Shown: positions 1-13,139 of the stretch, piece by piece
How positions within the stretch are numbered: the first letter of the stretch is position 1
Layout: the number at the start of each line of letters is the position of its first letter
DNA from: Girardinichthys multiradiatus
Taxonomy: Eukaryota; Chordata; Actinopteri; Cyprinodontiformes; Goodeidae
Direction: 5' to 3'
NCBI RefSeq assembly: GCF_021462225.1
Contig: NC_061801.1
Coordinates: 10,970,125 to 11,034,124, forward strand
Length of the DNA: 64,000 nucleotides
Notes under the pieces: model-generated
Told to the model about the DNA's origin: nothing
The model's input: only the letters and a program-made list of their open reading frames with translations
Databases searched by the model: none
Program-made: the position numbers and the translations under genes

Positions 1-439
1 CCTGCTGTCTGTTCTAATTTTAACCACATTTAGAATATTTTTGTTACTAGGATACTCTTATACTGTTTACTCTTTTGTTTTAAGAGGGATGAGCTGTTTT
101 GCATTTTGGGCTTTCCTTATTATATATTACAAAACTAAAACTAGCCTTTTACTAAGAAGATCTGCATGTTTAACATCATGTTCTTAAATAGCCTAAATTA
201 CCAACCGTTTAATTTATAAACATGTTTCTTAACTGATTAATGTTTTCTGTTTATTAGTCAGTTTTGTGAAACATAAATGCTAACATATTCCATTTTTGAC
301 CGAGAGTTGAGAATATTCTTTACGTATAAAGAAACCATGATCCGTTTTAAGAAATCCTCTTTTTTTTTCAAGTTTAAGGTATATTTTATACAAACAAAAA
401 ACATACCCAACGGATTTAGTCAAACACAATATGTTATTT
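1..439. other. AT-rich intergenic DNA, nothing recognised
   Basis: No open reading frame of note, splice-flanked exon or recognisable repeat was seen. The stretch is AT-rich with short homopolymer runs and lies upstream of a degenerate Tc1 remnant. Confidence 0.5.
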
Positions 440-1260
440 GTATAAACTGATCATCTAAAAAGCACAATTTCCTCTACAACAGTTCATTGCAACTCTGACC
501 TGCAAATAATTGACAAAACAGCAGCAGCAGAGGTGGGGAAAATGTTCCTCAAGTTCCTCAAGGCCTGTTTAAGATGATGCCACTATATCAGTCGGATCTA
601 AGCCCAGATTCTGATCACTTCTAAACATTCAGTTGACATATTTCCAGTTATACAGAGCTGGACTTGCTGGTGTGCTTTGGATCATTGTCCTGCTACCTAA
701 CCCAAGTGTGAGCTCAAGGTCACAATCTGATATCGTCCTACAGGATGTTTTGGTATGGAGCAGAATTTATGCTTCAGTTGTTGTAAGTCTTCTTGTAGAA
801 TCAGGAATACTGAACATTACTGTATCAAGTGGTGTCTGCAGTGCTTTAGATGTAGTTCTGGGTTCTTTGTTGACCTTAATACAATCTTGGAGTAAATTTG
901 GTAGGTCAGCCTCTCCTGGGAAGGTTCAACACTATTCCATGTTTTCTCCATGTGTGAATAATGACCCTTACTGTAGTGTCGAGTCCCAAAGCCATGCAAA
1001 GTTGTCCAGAATGATAGCTTTCAGTGTTTTTTATTTTTATTTTTGCCAGTTCTTAAATTTCTTTAGCTCAGGGCATGATGTGTTGTTTTTTTAAGGTCTT
1101 TTGGCCTACTTCATGTTGTCAGATAGGTTATATTTAAGTGATGTAATCGATGTAAAGGTCTGGCAATAATAAGGCCCATAATTGGAGCCTAAAAGCTTAG
1201 ACTGAGAGTGGTTGAGATGAGTAGAGTTTTGCTGAGTTGTAATAACTATAATAATTACAA
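440..1260 (-). mobile_element. Degenerate Tc1-like transposon remnant (family H)
   Basis: The plus strand reads like the reverse complement of a common fish Tc1 transposase gene: a 'gctttggatcattgtcctgct' type block near 672-694, a block on 'cctctcctgggaaggttcaa' near 911-930, and the terminal part on 'tatttaagtgatgtaat' near 1131-1147. All reading frames are broken. The 153-codon open frame across it (633-1094) runs in the wrong sense for a transposase and is chance. Boundaries are approximate. A second remnant of the same family lies in the HOMER1 intron at 59515-60070. Confidence 0.6.
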
Positions 1261-3200
1261 TAGGCCTTCGCAGCTGCTTTGCTGCTCGGGCCTAATAAAC
1301 AAGAAGAGCTTCTAGGAGTAACAGGGGGTGAGCAGGACAAGGAACACAGAAGAACATAATAGGAGAATTCAGTGAGGAACGATGCAAAACAAAACTGGGG
1401 CAGAGGTTGAAAATGACATGGGAACCCGGTGAGCTTATCAGGGTGGTTGTGGAACAGCTGTGGTAGAATGAAAGCAGGGAAGCTGAGGGGGGGAAACTAA
1501 TTAACACTGAAGGAGCAGAACTAAGACACAAATAAACTTCTAAACAAGGCCAAAAGACTAACACTGAACGGAGAGAAAATTCCAAATGCACAAAGAACAG
1601 AAAACAAGAATGAATTAGGAAACTAAACACAAAGGAATAAACTAATGTGGCAAAATCCTAATGGCAAAAAAATAACTGTATATGGCAAGACCTTAAGAAC
1701 ATAACTAAACAACAAGAAAAACACAAACAAAACCCAAACACCTGAGGATCAGGACAAATGGAGCTTAAATGAATCCGCCTGTCATGGTTCTTATTGCCGA
1801 CTTAACCCACATGCAGAGACACTCAGAAAACAAGAACAGTTTAGTTGAAGTTTATTGAAACACGATAAGGCACTAAATGGAGAGCTGCGAGCCTAATCCC
1901 AGTCACTGCGTGAAACAAAGGGAAAACAGTTAGAAACTGAACCTCAGAATGTGGCCTAAAGGTCAGCGTGTCTCACTGGTGGGGGCGTGGAATCCGCCAG
2001 GGAGAGGGCCCGGTTCTACGGCAGCCGCAGATGGAAGCTTCGAGTGAAGAATGCCGGAGGGGTTTGACAGGATCTCCTCTTACCGGAGGGGGGGGGGGCA
2101 CCAGAGGATCACGGATTACCAGCCAGGTTCAGTCCGGGTCCAGGGAGGAGTCCACACAACAAACAGAGATTTGGGTCTTGATCGGATCAGCCGGAAGTCA
2201 CACATGGAACGGGCAAACAGGAGGAAGTTAGTGCTTCTAGTTCAGAGAAAAGATATCCAATCTTCTTTCACAAAACTGATGAACCAATGAGCCACACCTG
2301 TGAGTCCTCGGCAATCTCCTACTGGCGGCACCTAGTGTTGGTAGAGTGTTAATAGCAGGTAGAGGATGTCTCCAGATCCTGAAGTTTTGCCCATTCACCG
2401 TAGCGGTTAGCTTGATTGTTGTGCCTGTTGTGATGTCATGAACCTGAATACACAGAAAGCAGTTTCGATTGGGTTTTTAGTGTGCTTTTTAAAACTTAGT
2501 TTTTTGAAAAATCCTGCAGTGGTAATCCATACTTAATTACCAAGCTGGGGTTTTATTATTGGTGAACATTTACTCCACTGGACAGTATCATCATTGAATC
2601 ATATTGCATTTGATCATCCCCATCTCAAAGTCTAAATTGCTCAGACTGGTCAAATGCAAACTGACTTGTTCTGCGCTGCACATACATTGTTTAATATGCA
2701 GTTTGAGATTAATTTAACTTTTATACTATTTGTAAAACCACACAGTTTTCTTTCAGTGTTTGTTTTTGGTATTAGGCCACCTTGCTGTAAGAAAGTAAGG
2801 GCTTGCTCAGTTACTTTCTACAGGTTTCCCAGTAGGGAAAACAGTTTGTGTCAGTCAGTAAAATAAGGCCAAAGCCTTAGTAGTCTAAGCATGAGCTAAA
2901 GTAGGTGCATGCTGCAGGGTCAGGATTTTCAAGACTGGGTGTATCTTTTTCACTGTGCTTTTCTGGCATGTGGGGTTTCGGTTTGCACCATCATGTCAGA
3001 GCCATTACATACTCAAGAAAGAAAGAAACTCTGCCACGTGTTTGCAATATTATACTGAGATCCTTCATCCACAAATATGTGAACAACAGAATAAGAGCCA
3101 AAACGAATTTGTTTTTTTCAAACAACAGGGGTGTTTTGCGCAAAGTTGCAGTTATAGGAGGGGAAGGTGTTGGAAAGATGCGCTGTGAGGGCGGAAAGCA
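1261..3200. other. Intergenic region upstream of BHMT with possible unclassified repeats
   Basis: No gene was found. The part around 1800-2340 is GC-richer than its surroundings, has a run of ten G at about 2089-2098, and looks like an inserted non-autonomous repeat, but no terminal repeats or target duplications could be defined. The small open frames here overlap each other in several frames and show no family resemblance. Confidence 0.4.
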
Positions 3201-3244
3201 GGCGTTCTTGCAGTGACTTAAAGGGCTGCGCTCCCATTTTGGGC

Positions 3245-3250
3245 TATAAA
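3245..3250 (+). promoter_or_regulatory. bhmt: TATA box of BHMT
   Basis: TATAAA lies 85 bp upstream of the BHMT start codon at 3330, which allows a short 5' UTR starting around 3275. The core promoter is inferred from position and sequence only. Confidence 0.65.
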
Positions 3251-3329
3251 TGCAGCACGAATGCCTTCGCGGATCCCTTTCCCAGACTCGGAGGAGTGGT
3301 GTAGCTGAAAAGAGACGTCCGCAGAGACC

Positions 3330-6300
3330 ATGGCACCAGCTGGAGCAAAGAAAGTAAGGGCGCACGGTAATGTGCACAATTTAGTTTTAAATGTTACTCT
3401 TTCTCTTGCAGGCGTGTGCATTTTTTTAAAATAACATTGACAAGGGTTTTATTTTGCATTTTAACCGCCACTTTCGCGTGGCGCATGCAGAGCATTTTGG
3501 AGCGCCTGGATGCAGGAGAGTTGGTTATCGGAGACGGTGGGTTTGTCTTTGCCCTGGAGAAGAGAGGTTATGTGAAAGCGGGACCGTGGACTCCTGAGGC
3601 TGCAGCCGAATACCCTGAAGCAGGTAGGCTAAATGTTTATCTTTGAACATATGAATCTAGTTAAGATTATGCGTTAACAGAACCGTGTTGTTCCAGTGCG
3701 GCAGCTGCACAGAGAGTTCCTAAGGGCTGGCTCTAATGTCATGCAGACCTTCACCTTCTATGCGAGCGACGATAAACTGGAGAACAGGGGGAACACGCAG
3801 CGCTTCACTGTGAGTTAGAATTCCACTGCCTTGCAAAAGTATTCATACTTCCTGAACTTGTGTAATACTGCATCTACAGCTGCACGTTTTTCGCAGCGCT
3901 TTTTCACACGTTTTGCACACATGCACACAGAAATGTTTCTTTGCAAAATAGCGCAGCCTCCGTCAGATTGAGTGGAGAGGGTCTGTTAACTTATGCCACC
4001 GATCTTCTGTTGGATTGTTGGTCTGGACTTTGTCTGGGCCATTCCAACATATGGATATCATGATATCATCATTTCACATGATCTACATCCTTTCAGGGTA
4101 ACTCTGTATGTTTAGGGTTCGCCATCCTGCTGGGTAAACCTCCACCTCAGTCTCAAGTCATTTACAGTTTCCACAGGTTTTCTTCCTGATTTTGGCTTGT
4201 ATTTAGCTCCATCCATCTTACCCCGAACTCTGACCAACTTCCCTGTCTCTGCTCAAAGAAATCATCGCCACAGCATGATGCTGCCACGCCCATGTATCAC
4301 AGTGGTAATGGTGGTTTCAGCATGATGTACATGTTTTTTTTTTGCCTCTTATTTAGTTTTGGTCTCATCTGACCCCAGCACCTTCTTCTACATGCTGTGT
4401 CCCCTGTGTGACTTACGAGAAAATGCACATGTGACATCTTACGGCTTTCATTCATCAGTAGATTTCTTCTTGCCACTCTTAAAAGCCAGATTCATGGTGT
4501 GCCCAACTAACAGTTGTCCTGTCAACAGATTTTCCCACCTGAGCTGTTGATCTCTGTAGCTCCTCCAGAGTTACCACAAGCCTCTTGACTGTTCTCCTTG
4601 GTGTTGCTGTGGATGCCTCTATTTTTATGGTAAATGGCCGGCACTTGTATAGACCTTTATCAAATCCGATTGCTCCAAAGCGCTTCACACTACAATCAGT
4701 CATCCACCCGTTCACACACTGACACTGGTAAGCTACATTGTAGCCACAGCTGCCCTGGAACAGACTGACAGAAACGGGGCTGCCATACAATTGCCGCTAC
4801 CGGGCCTTCTGACCATCATCAGCAGGCAAGGCAAGTAAAGTGTCTTGCCCAAGGAGACAACGACTGAGAGGGACGGGGCAGGAGTTTACAGGACACACTC
4901 CTGAGGCACAGTCGCAAGTGGTAGGAGTTGTGCAAAAAATTTGAAAACCATGTGTACCAACCGATTAAGTGCTACCTGTCATTACGTAAAATGATTTTGG
5001 TAATTTTCAAACATAATAAAATAGTAATAAATTACCAATAATATAGTAAGCTGACTTCCAGCACATTCCAGGAATTTATCTGACAAACAAATGCATTTCA
5101 TGGTAAAAAAAAAAATATTTATCCATACATAAAATTATGAAAATACATATCTAAGTTAGTTGAAGGAAGCTGCAAGATTTCTTTTCATTATCAAGAACTC
5201 TAGTCCTATTAGTTTCATCATCAGCTGTTGTCACTACATTTTTTCAATGCTACTTCAATAGCATAATAACTTGTTACATTATTGGCAAAATTCTATTACA
5301 TTTTTGGTTCAAAACCTTTATTATATTATTGACAAGTTATTAGGTTATTGAGCATTATTATTATTTTTATTATTATTATACTTGTATGATTTTTAGTATT
5401 TAGCGCTTTGGGGTCTCTGGGGACTTGATAAAGTACAATATTACATTATTAGTTGCTACAGAAAGTATCCTTTTCCACGTTGTGTTGGTCTATCACATGG
5501 AATCCCAATAAAATATGTTGAAGGTTGTAGTTGTAATGTGATAAAATATGTAACAGTTCTATGGGCTTGAATACTTTTGCAAGACATTGTAATTTGAGCT
5601 TCTCCAAGGTCTCAAAAGATGAAGGTAGCTCTTAAATTAAAAGGAAAAGTAAAGCATTTATTTTTCTCCTCGTGAACTTCAGGGGCAACAAATAAACGAG
5701 GCAGCTTGTGATCTGGCCAGGGAGGTGGCCAACGAGGGGGATGCTCTGGTGGCAGGAGGAGTCTCCCAGACGCCTTCATACCTAAGCTGTAAGAGTGAGG
5801 AGGATGTCAAGGCCATCTTCAAGAAGCAGATCGATGTCTTTGTCAAGAAAAACGTGGACTTCTTGATTGCAGAGGTATGTAACAAACCCGTGATATAGCT
5901 GATGTTGATAAGAAATGAAAAGATGAAATACAGGTATTTCATCTGTAAAGTGAAGCTAAAAAGCCTTCAATCACAAAAGCCTACAAAGGCCTTCTTTCAA
6001 GGGCTGGATGCAATCATACAAGTCTCATTAATACCTAGTAGTCTATACTTTCACTGCCTTCCAATGTTAAGCAAATGGTAGCCATCAAAACCAAACCACA
6101 CGTAAGCAAAACAGCCTTCCTTCAGAATTTGAGAGTAAATGCTATTCCACTTTCTGTTTTCTGGTTCTTTAAAGCAGCATTTCTCTGTGATGAGCCACTT
6201 ACACTAAGACCTGATGCATTGGAGCACACTTGACTTGCAAGCAGTCTTTGCAAGGCAAGTTTTTGACACGAACAAGAAAATCCTATCATTTGCTTGCATA

Positions 6301-9300
6301 AAGATGACAAGAAACCTTCTTAAACATTCAACTACCTGAGAGCGATGGACAGAGAAATTTTTCAGACAGCTACAGAATTCCTCCATATCGCTCTGCTCTT
6401 ACAGATCATGTTTTGGTACCTTTTCCACCAAGGTATGAGCTACCTAACATTCCGGTAGTGGATAAACATTTCTATATGGCTTTGGAAATAGTTTTAGTAT
6501 TATGACCTCATTGTGGATTTGTTTTTTCATAACTTTTTTTTGATAGTTTATGCATGAAGACAATGCATGAACATTTGGAGCTTTGATTGGGGTGCGGGTG
6601 ATGAGGGAGGCCTATTTAAATTAACTATTCCTCAAAAGGGAAAAGGCAAGAGAACATGCCTTTCAAGTAAAGCATGTGTGGGTATTGGAAGAAGAAAGAA
6701 AGAAAGTAGCTGTTTGGTTGAAAATGTCCCCTTATATATATGGTTGAGCAATGATATTAATGAATAAAACAATCTTAAATGTGTCAAACAAGACTAGATT
6801 AGGGCCCAAATTTATCGTCACAGTAGGAGTATGGCAATGGAGGTTAAAATAATAATCTCCTAAGGTCCTTGATGGGACCATAAAAACCATTAAACTCTAT
6901 TTACATGCCAACTGGTTGTTTAGGAAAGTTGCAAGAAAAAAGCTTTTTCTGTACTAATTTCCTACACGCAAATATGTCGACTTTGGCAAACACTAGTGGG
7001 ACTTCAACTGATATTATGAGCTTTTTAAATGAGACTTCGATTTAGCTTTTCACAAACAAACACTTAAGGTGGATTTGACATTAAAACAAAATATGAATAC
7101 ACGAAAAAGCACCCAGATATGCCCACTGTTAAGTACGGTAGAGGATCTATGATGCTGTGGGCCAGTTTTTCCAGCTAAAGACCCCTTGGAAAACTTGTAA
7201 GAGTGTGACATCATGAACTCTTTGACATACCAGGACATATTAAATAAAGATATTGTGCAGATTAGCATTTCTTGAACAACAAATTATTCTAAGGCTTTTG
7301 TTCACATCTTTACCAGGGGTGCCTATAATTGTGGGGTCTGCTGTAACTTGTCACATCCTAAGTGAAAAGTTACTGGTTGTCCTAAAGATGTATTCCAAAA
7401 ATCTAAAAGGACAACCTGATAGGAGCCTTAAACATCAGTAGAACTAATACTAATACTTTTGTTCAGTACTTCGAGCATGTGGAGGAGGCCAAGTGGGCGG
7501 TCCAGGTTCTGAAGACCACTGGAAAGCCCGTGGCTGCAACTCTGTGCATTGGACCTGAGGGAGACCTGAATGGAGTCAGTCCTGGGGAATGTGCCGTCAG
7601 GCTCGTTAAAGCAGGTACAGCGATTTTTCAGACCCCGATGCTGTTCCAACCATGACCACATTATGTGAGCACTGTGATTTAATGTGACCATGTCTTGTGT
7701 TACACACAGAATTCACCAGTGTAGCTTTAGGTCTTCATATTACAAGGTTCTGTTGATGAAATTTCTGAGTTTAGTTTCTAGGCCACAGATAGCAGTATAT
7801 GGACAGGAATGAGGGTATTGAGGCTTTAAAGCTGCCAATGTTTCTTCTCTCAGAGGTCATTGGAGACAGATTTAGTTTAGTGCCACAAAATTAGAGTTGT
7901 GCAGGAATGAAGAATGGAGTCTTCACAAACAGTACAAAAGACTAGCCAACCCAATCATCCTTGACACATGTTAATGCCATATTTTCCCTGATAATTACTA
8001 TGATCTTAAGACCCCAGACTAGAGGGACCTTCCACCCTGAGCTTCTTGTCTGATAATGTGAAATCAGGGCAGTTTTGTACTCATTTCCAGTTAAACTAGG
8101 TGACATTTTAAAGTTATTTGGAACCAGTTGTTGCTTATACTTTAATGCAGATTTGTTTATTAATCTTTTTAATTTATTAATCATTTTAATTGAAGTGCTT
8201 TGATCTTTTGAACGTCTTGTCATGCTTCAACTGCAAACTTGGATATATTTCATTGTGATTTTAGCGAATGAGCAAACACAAAGTAGTGCTTAGTTGTGAA
8301 ATATAAGAAGAAGAACTCATAATTTTCTTAGTTTTTTTAATTAAAGTCTGAAAAGTGGGGCCTAAATTTGCGTTAAGCCCTCTTTAATCTAATACCCCAA
8401 AATGAGAACTCAGTACAAACACTTGCCTCCAGACAGAAGTGAAAAGGTTGTAGAGAATTTTAAAGCAGGGTTAGGTAATAAAACAATGTACCACATTTTT
8501 AAAATGTCACAGAGTCCTGATCAGTTCATCTATTAAAAAGACAATCACACAGTAAAAACCAGAGCCCAAACCAGAGGAGACCCCTATACACTGAGGCACA
8601 GGACCAGATTTAGTTAGATGGATTTATCTGTTAGAGCTGCACACTCCTGGAATAAATCTCCAGTAAATGTCTGGGACTATGACCACTACTCAACCATTAG
8701 AAAAACAACAAAAACAATGGTTAAAAAAATCAGCAACAGTATGTACCAATACATAAATATCTAATTTCTTTCTCCCCTGGACCTAGACTCACCTTGTATT
8801 TATCGTACAGGGTGTGTTTGCTATGTGTTCACTTTTTATATCAAACTATTTTGAGGATTTTATGTATAGCTTAAAACATGTTGAGGTGACTGTAAATTTT
8901 TAAGTTTTTAGTATCTGATTTAGGACTGCAGATGAAAATGAACTATTATGCTAACTTTGGCATATTTCCGTAGAGGCATGCTGATGTGTTGACTAACTGC
9001 ACTTGATTAAATAAAAAAATGAAAATAAGTAGGCAAGTGTCATGAAAGATTGCACAACTGGAAATCCAAAAAGACATCAACCTAAACTGCCAAGTTAGGA
9101 AAGGAGTGAAAGAATCAGGGAAGCACCAAAGTGACCCATAGTAGGAGCTGCTGAAATCCAAAATCTCAGGTGGAAGAATTGGTTGACAGGACAGGTATTA
9201 GTCGTCAACCTTACAAATCTGACTGGCAAGAAGAAAAGTTGCTGAACACCAAAAGAATAATTTTAGTTTTAAGTTTGCCATGTAGGGCACCTAGAAACCA

Positions 9301-12300
9301 TGTGGAAAAGGTGCTCTGATCAAATGAGACCAAAATGTGACATTCAGGCATTCATGCAAAATACTATTTGAGGCAGAAACCTAACACTGTACATCACTGT
9401 GCCCAATGAGATGCATGTTGGTGGCAGCCTCATGCTGTGGTGATGCTATTATTTAGCAGGGACAGGGAATCTTCCCTAAACAGAGCTGATGGCAAGATGG
9501 ATAGAGGTAAACGTGCAAAGCTGGAAGAAACCTATCCTAAAGGTCTTGCTGCTGTAATAGAAAAGTATTGACTCAGATGGACTGAATACAAATGCACTCC
9601 TTCCAGTTCATAATTCCACACTTGGTTGTGTTGGTCCATCACATGAAATCCAAATAAAATACATTGACGTTTGTGGTTTTAATGGGACAAAATGTGAAAA
9701 AGTTGAAGGGGTGCATACTTGGAACTCTCTGTCAATTAGCTGCACAGCCAAAAAAGCTTGTTTACATATTAATTATTATGAGTACAAGAATGGACTTGTG
9801 CATTTTGACATGTATGTCCAGATGACCACACTTCCCCATACAAAACCCTTACTCAGAACAAGAAAGCTAAATAAAACCACTGACCGAAGTTCTGTTGCGC
9901 AGTCCCTAAGGATCCTAAGGGAAAAATAATATTTAACCAAATGCCTGAGGACTTTCACTTGTGTCTTTTTGGTCTGCTACTTGAGAAACCTGTCCCGTCA
10001 GGTATAAAGCAGATCATCTACCCACACATGATGATTTCAACATGAACAACATTATGGGTTATGACCTGGCAGTGCTTTATGCTTTCTTTTTAATACAGGC
10101 CTGTATGTTTCATCCGCTGAATCCAGCCTTATGTCACAATAATAACTGTCTTATTGTCTAAAAATCAGCACATTTGAAAACAATATTCATCCTATATGAA
10201 ATGCTAGCTAAACTTCATTAACATGTAACGCTGTAGGGTAGCCTGTAGTTTGTGTTCTATTTCCTATTGTTGTTTTTACCTATTTGTCTGCCTGTATTTT
10301 ACAGTATGTAACCTCAGATTTAATAGGGGTTATACAAATAAAAATATACTTACTTACTTACTTAATGAAATATTTGCCAATTTCAAAGACTAAAAACTCC
10401 ATAGGCGTCACTGAACTTCCTTGTGCTCAGTACACAGAGGATTTTCTTTCTGTGATTATCTGTAGGGTGTAGCTACTGTTTGTTTTGCATTGTATAGTAG
10501 ATTTGTGCTGCCATCTACTGGTGATTTGGATACATTACGGTAGAAATCAACAGTAAATGTTCATTTCTCACAGTCACAATGCTTTTGGACTACAATTAAG
10601 CATTTCAGAAAACAAACAAACAAACAAACACCGTACTTTCAGTGACGTCAACAGGAGTGGGATTGGTGGGCGGAATATAATGGCATCCCCTGGCCAGATA
10701 TACAGTCTTTTAAGCTTAATTCAGTCCGTTGGAACACATATTTATTTATTTACTTATAGGTTGCAACATATATTAATTTATTTTTATTGTTATCAGTGAG
10801 TTGTCTGTATATATTCATTTATTTATTTTATGCAAACAGTGAGTTAGGACACCTTATGAAATCCTAGGTGATTTTTCTAAAATGTTTGGACATATCCCTA
10901 TTTATAATAATTTTTACCAGTACTGAACATTTAATACAAGCAAAAAAAAAAAACTACTATAACTTACGTAAAAACGTTTTAAAACTTTTACCAAAGTGTT
11001 TTTATTAAATTAATGGTATTCCTACTTAAAATGGCTACAATTACACACAGGTGTATCACATCAGGTGCATATGATGACAGTATTGTTACTCAGCATTTTG
11101 ACGGAGTTTTCCGCTGTTTAAAGACATTTAGTTTGATGTTTGCGGGGTGTTAAAGTGTAAACACCATGGTGAAAGAGGTCTCAAAAAGAATTTTAAACCA
11201 ACTACTCCTAGCATGCCCACGTCTGGCTGTCCAAGTAAAATCACGCTGAAAGCAGACTGCAAGATGCTAAAAGAGGTCTCCAAAAATACATCATCACTGA
11301 ACCTGCAGCAGGCTCTTGCTACTGTTGATGTAAAAGTACACGTTTGTAGAATCAGAAAGACACTGCACAAGTTTAACTTGTACGGGAGATGTGCAAGGAT
11401 GAAGCTTGTACTCAGACATAAAGGTCAGACTATAGTTTCCAGATCAGGACTTCTTTAGACAGATGAGTCTAGAGCTGAATTATTTACAAACCAGAACAGA
11501 GGACATGCTTGGCATAAACGAAATATAGCATTCCAGGAAAAGAACACAATACCCGCTGTGAAACAAAGTGTCATGATTTGTGGATGCTTTGCTGAACCGG
11601 AATATACATCACTATATGAACACTTAAAGAACTGAATGTTTAATGGGGTTTCCTAATTCTTTCACATGACTATACATTGGTTTCTTTATTTTACGTAGCA
11701 ACTTCATAAAAGTCTTTTATGCCCTTTAGTCTTGGTTTGTCAGCCTAAGATTGTAAATGCCCTCCATCTTGCAACCCATTTGAAAACTTTCTGGAGGCAG
11801 TCCTGTTCACCCAAGAACAAACATGGCCTGGAAAGAGAGCAACAGAGTTATTCATTTGTTTTGCAGGGGCACAGATTGTTGGCATTAACTGCCACTTTGA
11901 CCCAGAGACCTGTGTGAAGACTGTGAAGCTGATGAAGGAGGGAGTGGAGAAGGCTGGTCTGAAGGCCCACTATATGTCCCAGCCGCTGGGCTTCCACACC
12001 CCCGACTGCAACCAACAGGGATTCATCGATCTTCCTGAGTTCCCATTCGGTGAGGGCTTAAACGTCAGGTAATTTTTTTTTCTCAGTGCAAATACTGACA
12101 ATAAACATCAAGGAAAGATTTTTTGCATTTGTTTCCTGACAGCTCTGGAGCCCAGGATCCTGACCAGATGGGACATGCAGAAATATGCCCGGGAAGCATA
12201 CAACGCCGGCATCCGTTTTATCGGCGGCTGCTGTGGATTCGAGCCTTATCACATCCGTGCTCTGGCTGAGGAGCTGTCACCTGAGCGGGGTTTCCTGCCT

Positions 12301-12654
12301 GCTGGCTCCGAGAAGCACGGCAACTGGGGTGATGGCTTGGCATTGCATACGAAGCCCTGGGTCAGAGCAAGGTAGATATTTCTCTAAAGTCTTATGCTTT
12401 ATCCTATTTCCTTTTTGGCCAGAATAATAAAACCATCAAAGTGTAAACTAACATGATCCGCACCTCTGTAAAGGGCCCGTCGCGATTACTGGGAGACACT
12501 AAAGCCTGCCTCCGGGCGTCCATTCTGTCCATCCATGTCCAAACCTGATGGATGGGGTGTCACCAAAGGACACGCCGACCTGATGCAACAAAGAGAAGCC
12601 ACCTCCGAGGAGCAGCTGAAGATTCTCTTTGACAAGGCCAACCAAAATGCCTGA
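3330..12654 (+). CDS. bhmt: Betaine-homocysteine S-methyltransferase, complete, 8 coding exons
   Basis: Cytosolic zinc enzyme that moves a methyl group from betaine to homocysteine, giving methionine and dimethylglycine. Coding exons: 3330-3353, 3491-3623, 3697-3809, 5683-5874, 7467-7614, 11867-12049, 12143-12371, 12474-12654. All introns are GT-AG, phases are consistent, and the sum is 1203 nt (400 aa), the usual fish length. Zinc ligands are visible: Cys212 in GINCHFDP and Cys294-Cys295 in IGGCCGF, with the family's 82-residue spacing. The N-terminal substrate loop is [19 protein letters not shown] (residues 23-41); the betaine-site region LIAEYFEH spans exons 4 and 5. The start is the first ATG after the TATA box, in a good context (gagaccATGG). 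Introns 3 and 5 hold old Tc1 remnants. No lesion was seen. BHMT2 is the only close alternative; fish usually have one BHMT, and the match is full length. Confidence 0.96.
3824..5591 (-). mobile_element. Old Tc1-like element (family F) filling most of BHMT intron 3
   Basis: Ends are 'cactgccttgcaaaagtatt' at 3824 and the inverted 'aatacttttgcaagacattg' up to about 5590, the usual termini of a very common fish Tc1 family. Between them the transposase gene (minus strand) is recognisable only in pieces, for example around 3960-4030, 4240-4300 and 4360-4560. It is broken in every frame and interrupted by another repeat at about 4627-4930. Confidence 0.7.
4627..4930. repeat. Dispersed fish repeat nested in the family F element
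   Basis: The segment beginning 'ggtaaatggccggcacttg' and containing 'caaagcgcttcacactacaatc' is a dispersed repeat type common in fish genomes. It interrupts the older Tc1 remnant, so it is younger. No coding capacity. Ends are approximate. Confidence 0.5.
5875..7059. other. BHMT intron 4, 5' part, nothing recognised
   Basis: AT-rich intronic sequence. Small open frames on both strands have no family resemblance. No repeat was identified with confidence. Confidence 0.45.
7060..7440 (+). mobile_element. Degenerate Tc1-like fragment (family I) in BHMT intron 4
   Basis: Reading near 7116-7165 gives [16 protein letters not shown], a decayed form of the KHGGGSVMVWG transposase motif. The later block 'accaggggtgcctataatt' at about 7312-7330 is typical of a fish Tc1 3' terminal region. 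Stops and frameshifts are frequent. Confidence 0.55.
8330..9745 (+). mobile_element. Old Tc1-like element (family F) in BHMT intron 5
   Basis: Contains, in sense orientation, decayed family F blocks: 'ttttaaagcagggttaggta' near 8460, the 'gcagcctcatgctgtgg' block near 9425, and the terminal 'aaataaaatacattgacgtt' near 9652. All frames are broken. Confidence 0.6.
10290..10370 (+). repeat. Possible SINE/LINE 3' tail with short tandem repeat
   Basis: The text 'ggttatacaaataaaaatatacttacttacttact' type tail (kept short here) resembles the 3' end of fish retroposons, ending in (CTTA)n around 10350-10365. No head could be defined. Confidence 0.3.
10508..10521 (-). promoter_or_regulatory. Candidate CTCF-type motif
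   Basis: On the minus strand CCAGTAGATGGCAG fits the CTCF core CCASYAGRKGGCRS at every position. It lies in BHMT intron 5. Motif match only. Confidence 0.35.
10608..10631. repeat. (CAAA)n microsatellite
   Basis: About five tandem copies of a CAAA-type tetranucleotide in BHMT intron 5. Confidence 0.8.
10900..11640 (+). pseudogene. Tc1-like transposase relic (family G) in BHMT intron 5
   Basis: An open frame at 11147-11458 encodes decayed Tc1 helix-turn-helix and linker sequence: [20 protein letters not shown] resembles the second paired-like domain, and [14 protein letters not shown] the linker before the catalytic core. It stops before the first catalytic Asp. The next bases (near 11459-11520, 'acagatgagtctagagct') still resemble the DES motif region in another frame. 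Dead element. Confidence 0.6.
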
Positions 12655-12680
12655 GCCCCACCAACGTCCTGATACCCTGA

Positions 12681-12686
12681 AATAAA
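12681..12686 (+). terminator. bhmt: Poly(A) signal of BHMT (proximal)
   Basis: AATAAA lies 27 nt after the stop codon. A second AATAAA at 12952-12957 could give a longer 3' UTR of about 300 nt. Which one is used cannot be told from sequence. Confidence 0.6.
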
Positions 12687-13139
12687 GCCTCTGCTTAAAA
12701 GATGAAAAAATGAGTGACATTCCCTCAGGTTTACAAACCATAAAAGATTAGACCGTCTGTTGCCTTTTCAGGACTATTTTTACTTTGTGTGAAAAAAAAA
12801 AAAAAGTCTTACAATATCTTTTAAGACTCAACCAGCAGTAGATGTTCATGAGTCAGTTCATAAACCATGTCAAATTACTGTACTACAAGCTTCAAACTCA
12901 TGTTATAACACTTGAACAGTACCTGATGTTGTGTGAAACTATAAATGAACAAATAAAAGCTACCAATAAACCAGATCTGCATGTGAGGGTTGTGGGTTTT
13001 TTTAGAAACAACTGAGAATATGCAACTAATTATGCAACAAATTTGCATTTTATTTATTTATTTTAATCGTGGAGAGAAAAACAAGACAAGCTATTCAACC
13101 TAATCTGATTTCTAATCTGTTTAATACATAACATTTGAC

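Noticed and set aside
633..1094. 153-codon open frame on the plus strand
   Set aside because: It lies antisense to a decayed Tc1 transposase and has no family resemblance or splice context.
1968..2290. Overlapping frames around 1968-2290
   Set aside because: Two frames overlap across a G-run within a repeat-like segment; neither resembles a known protein.
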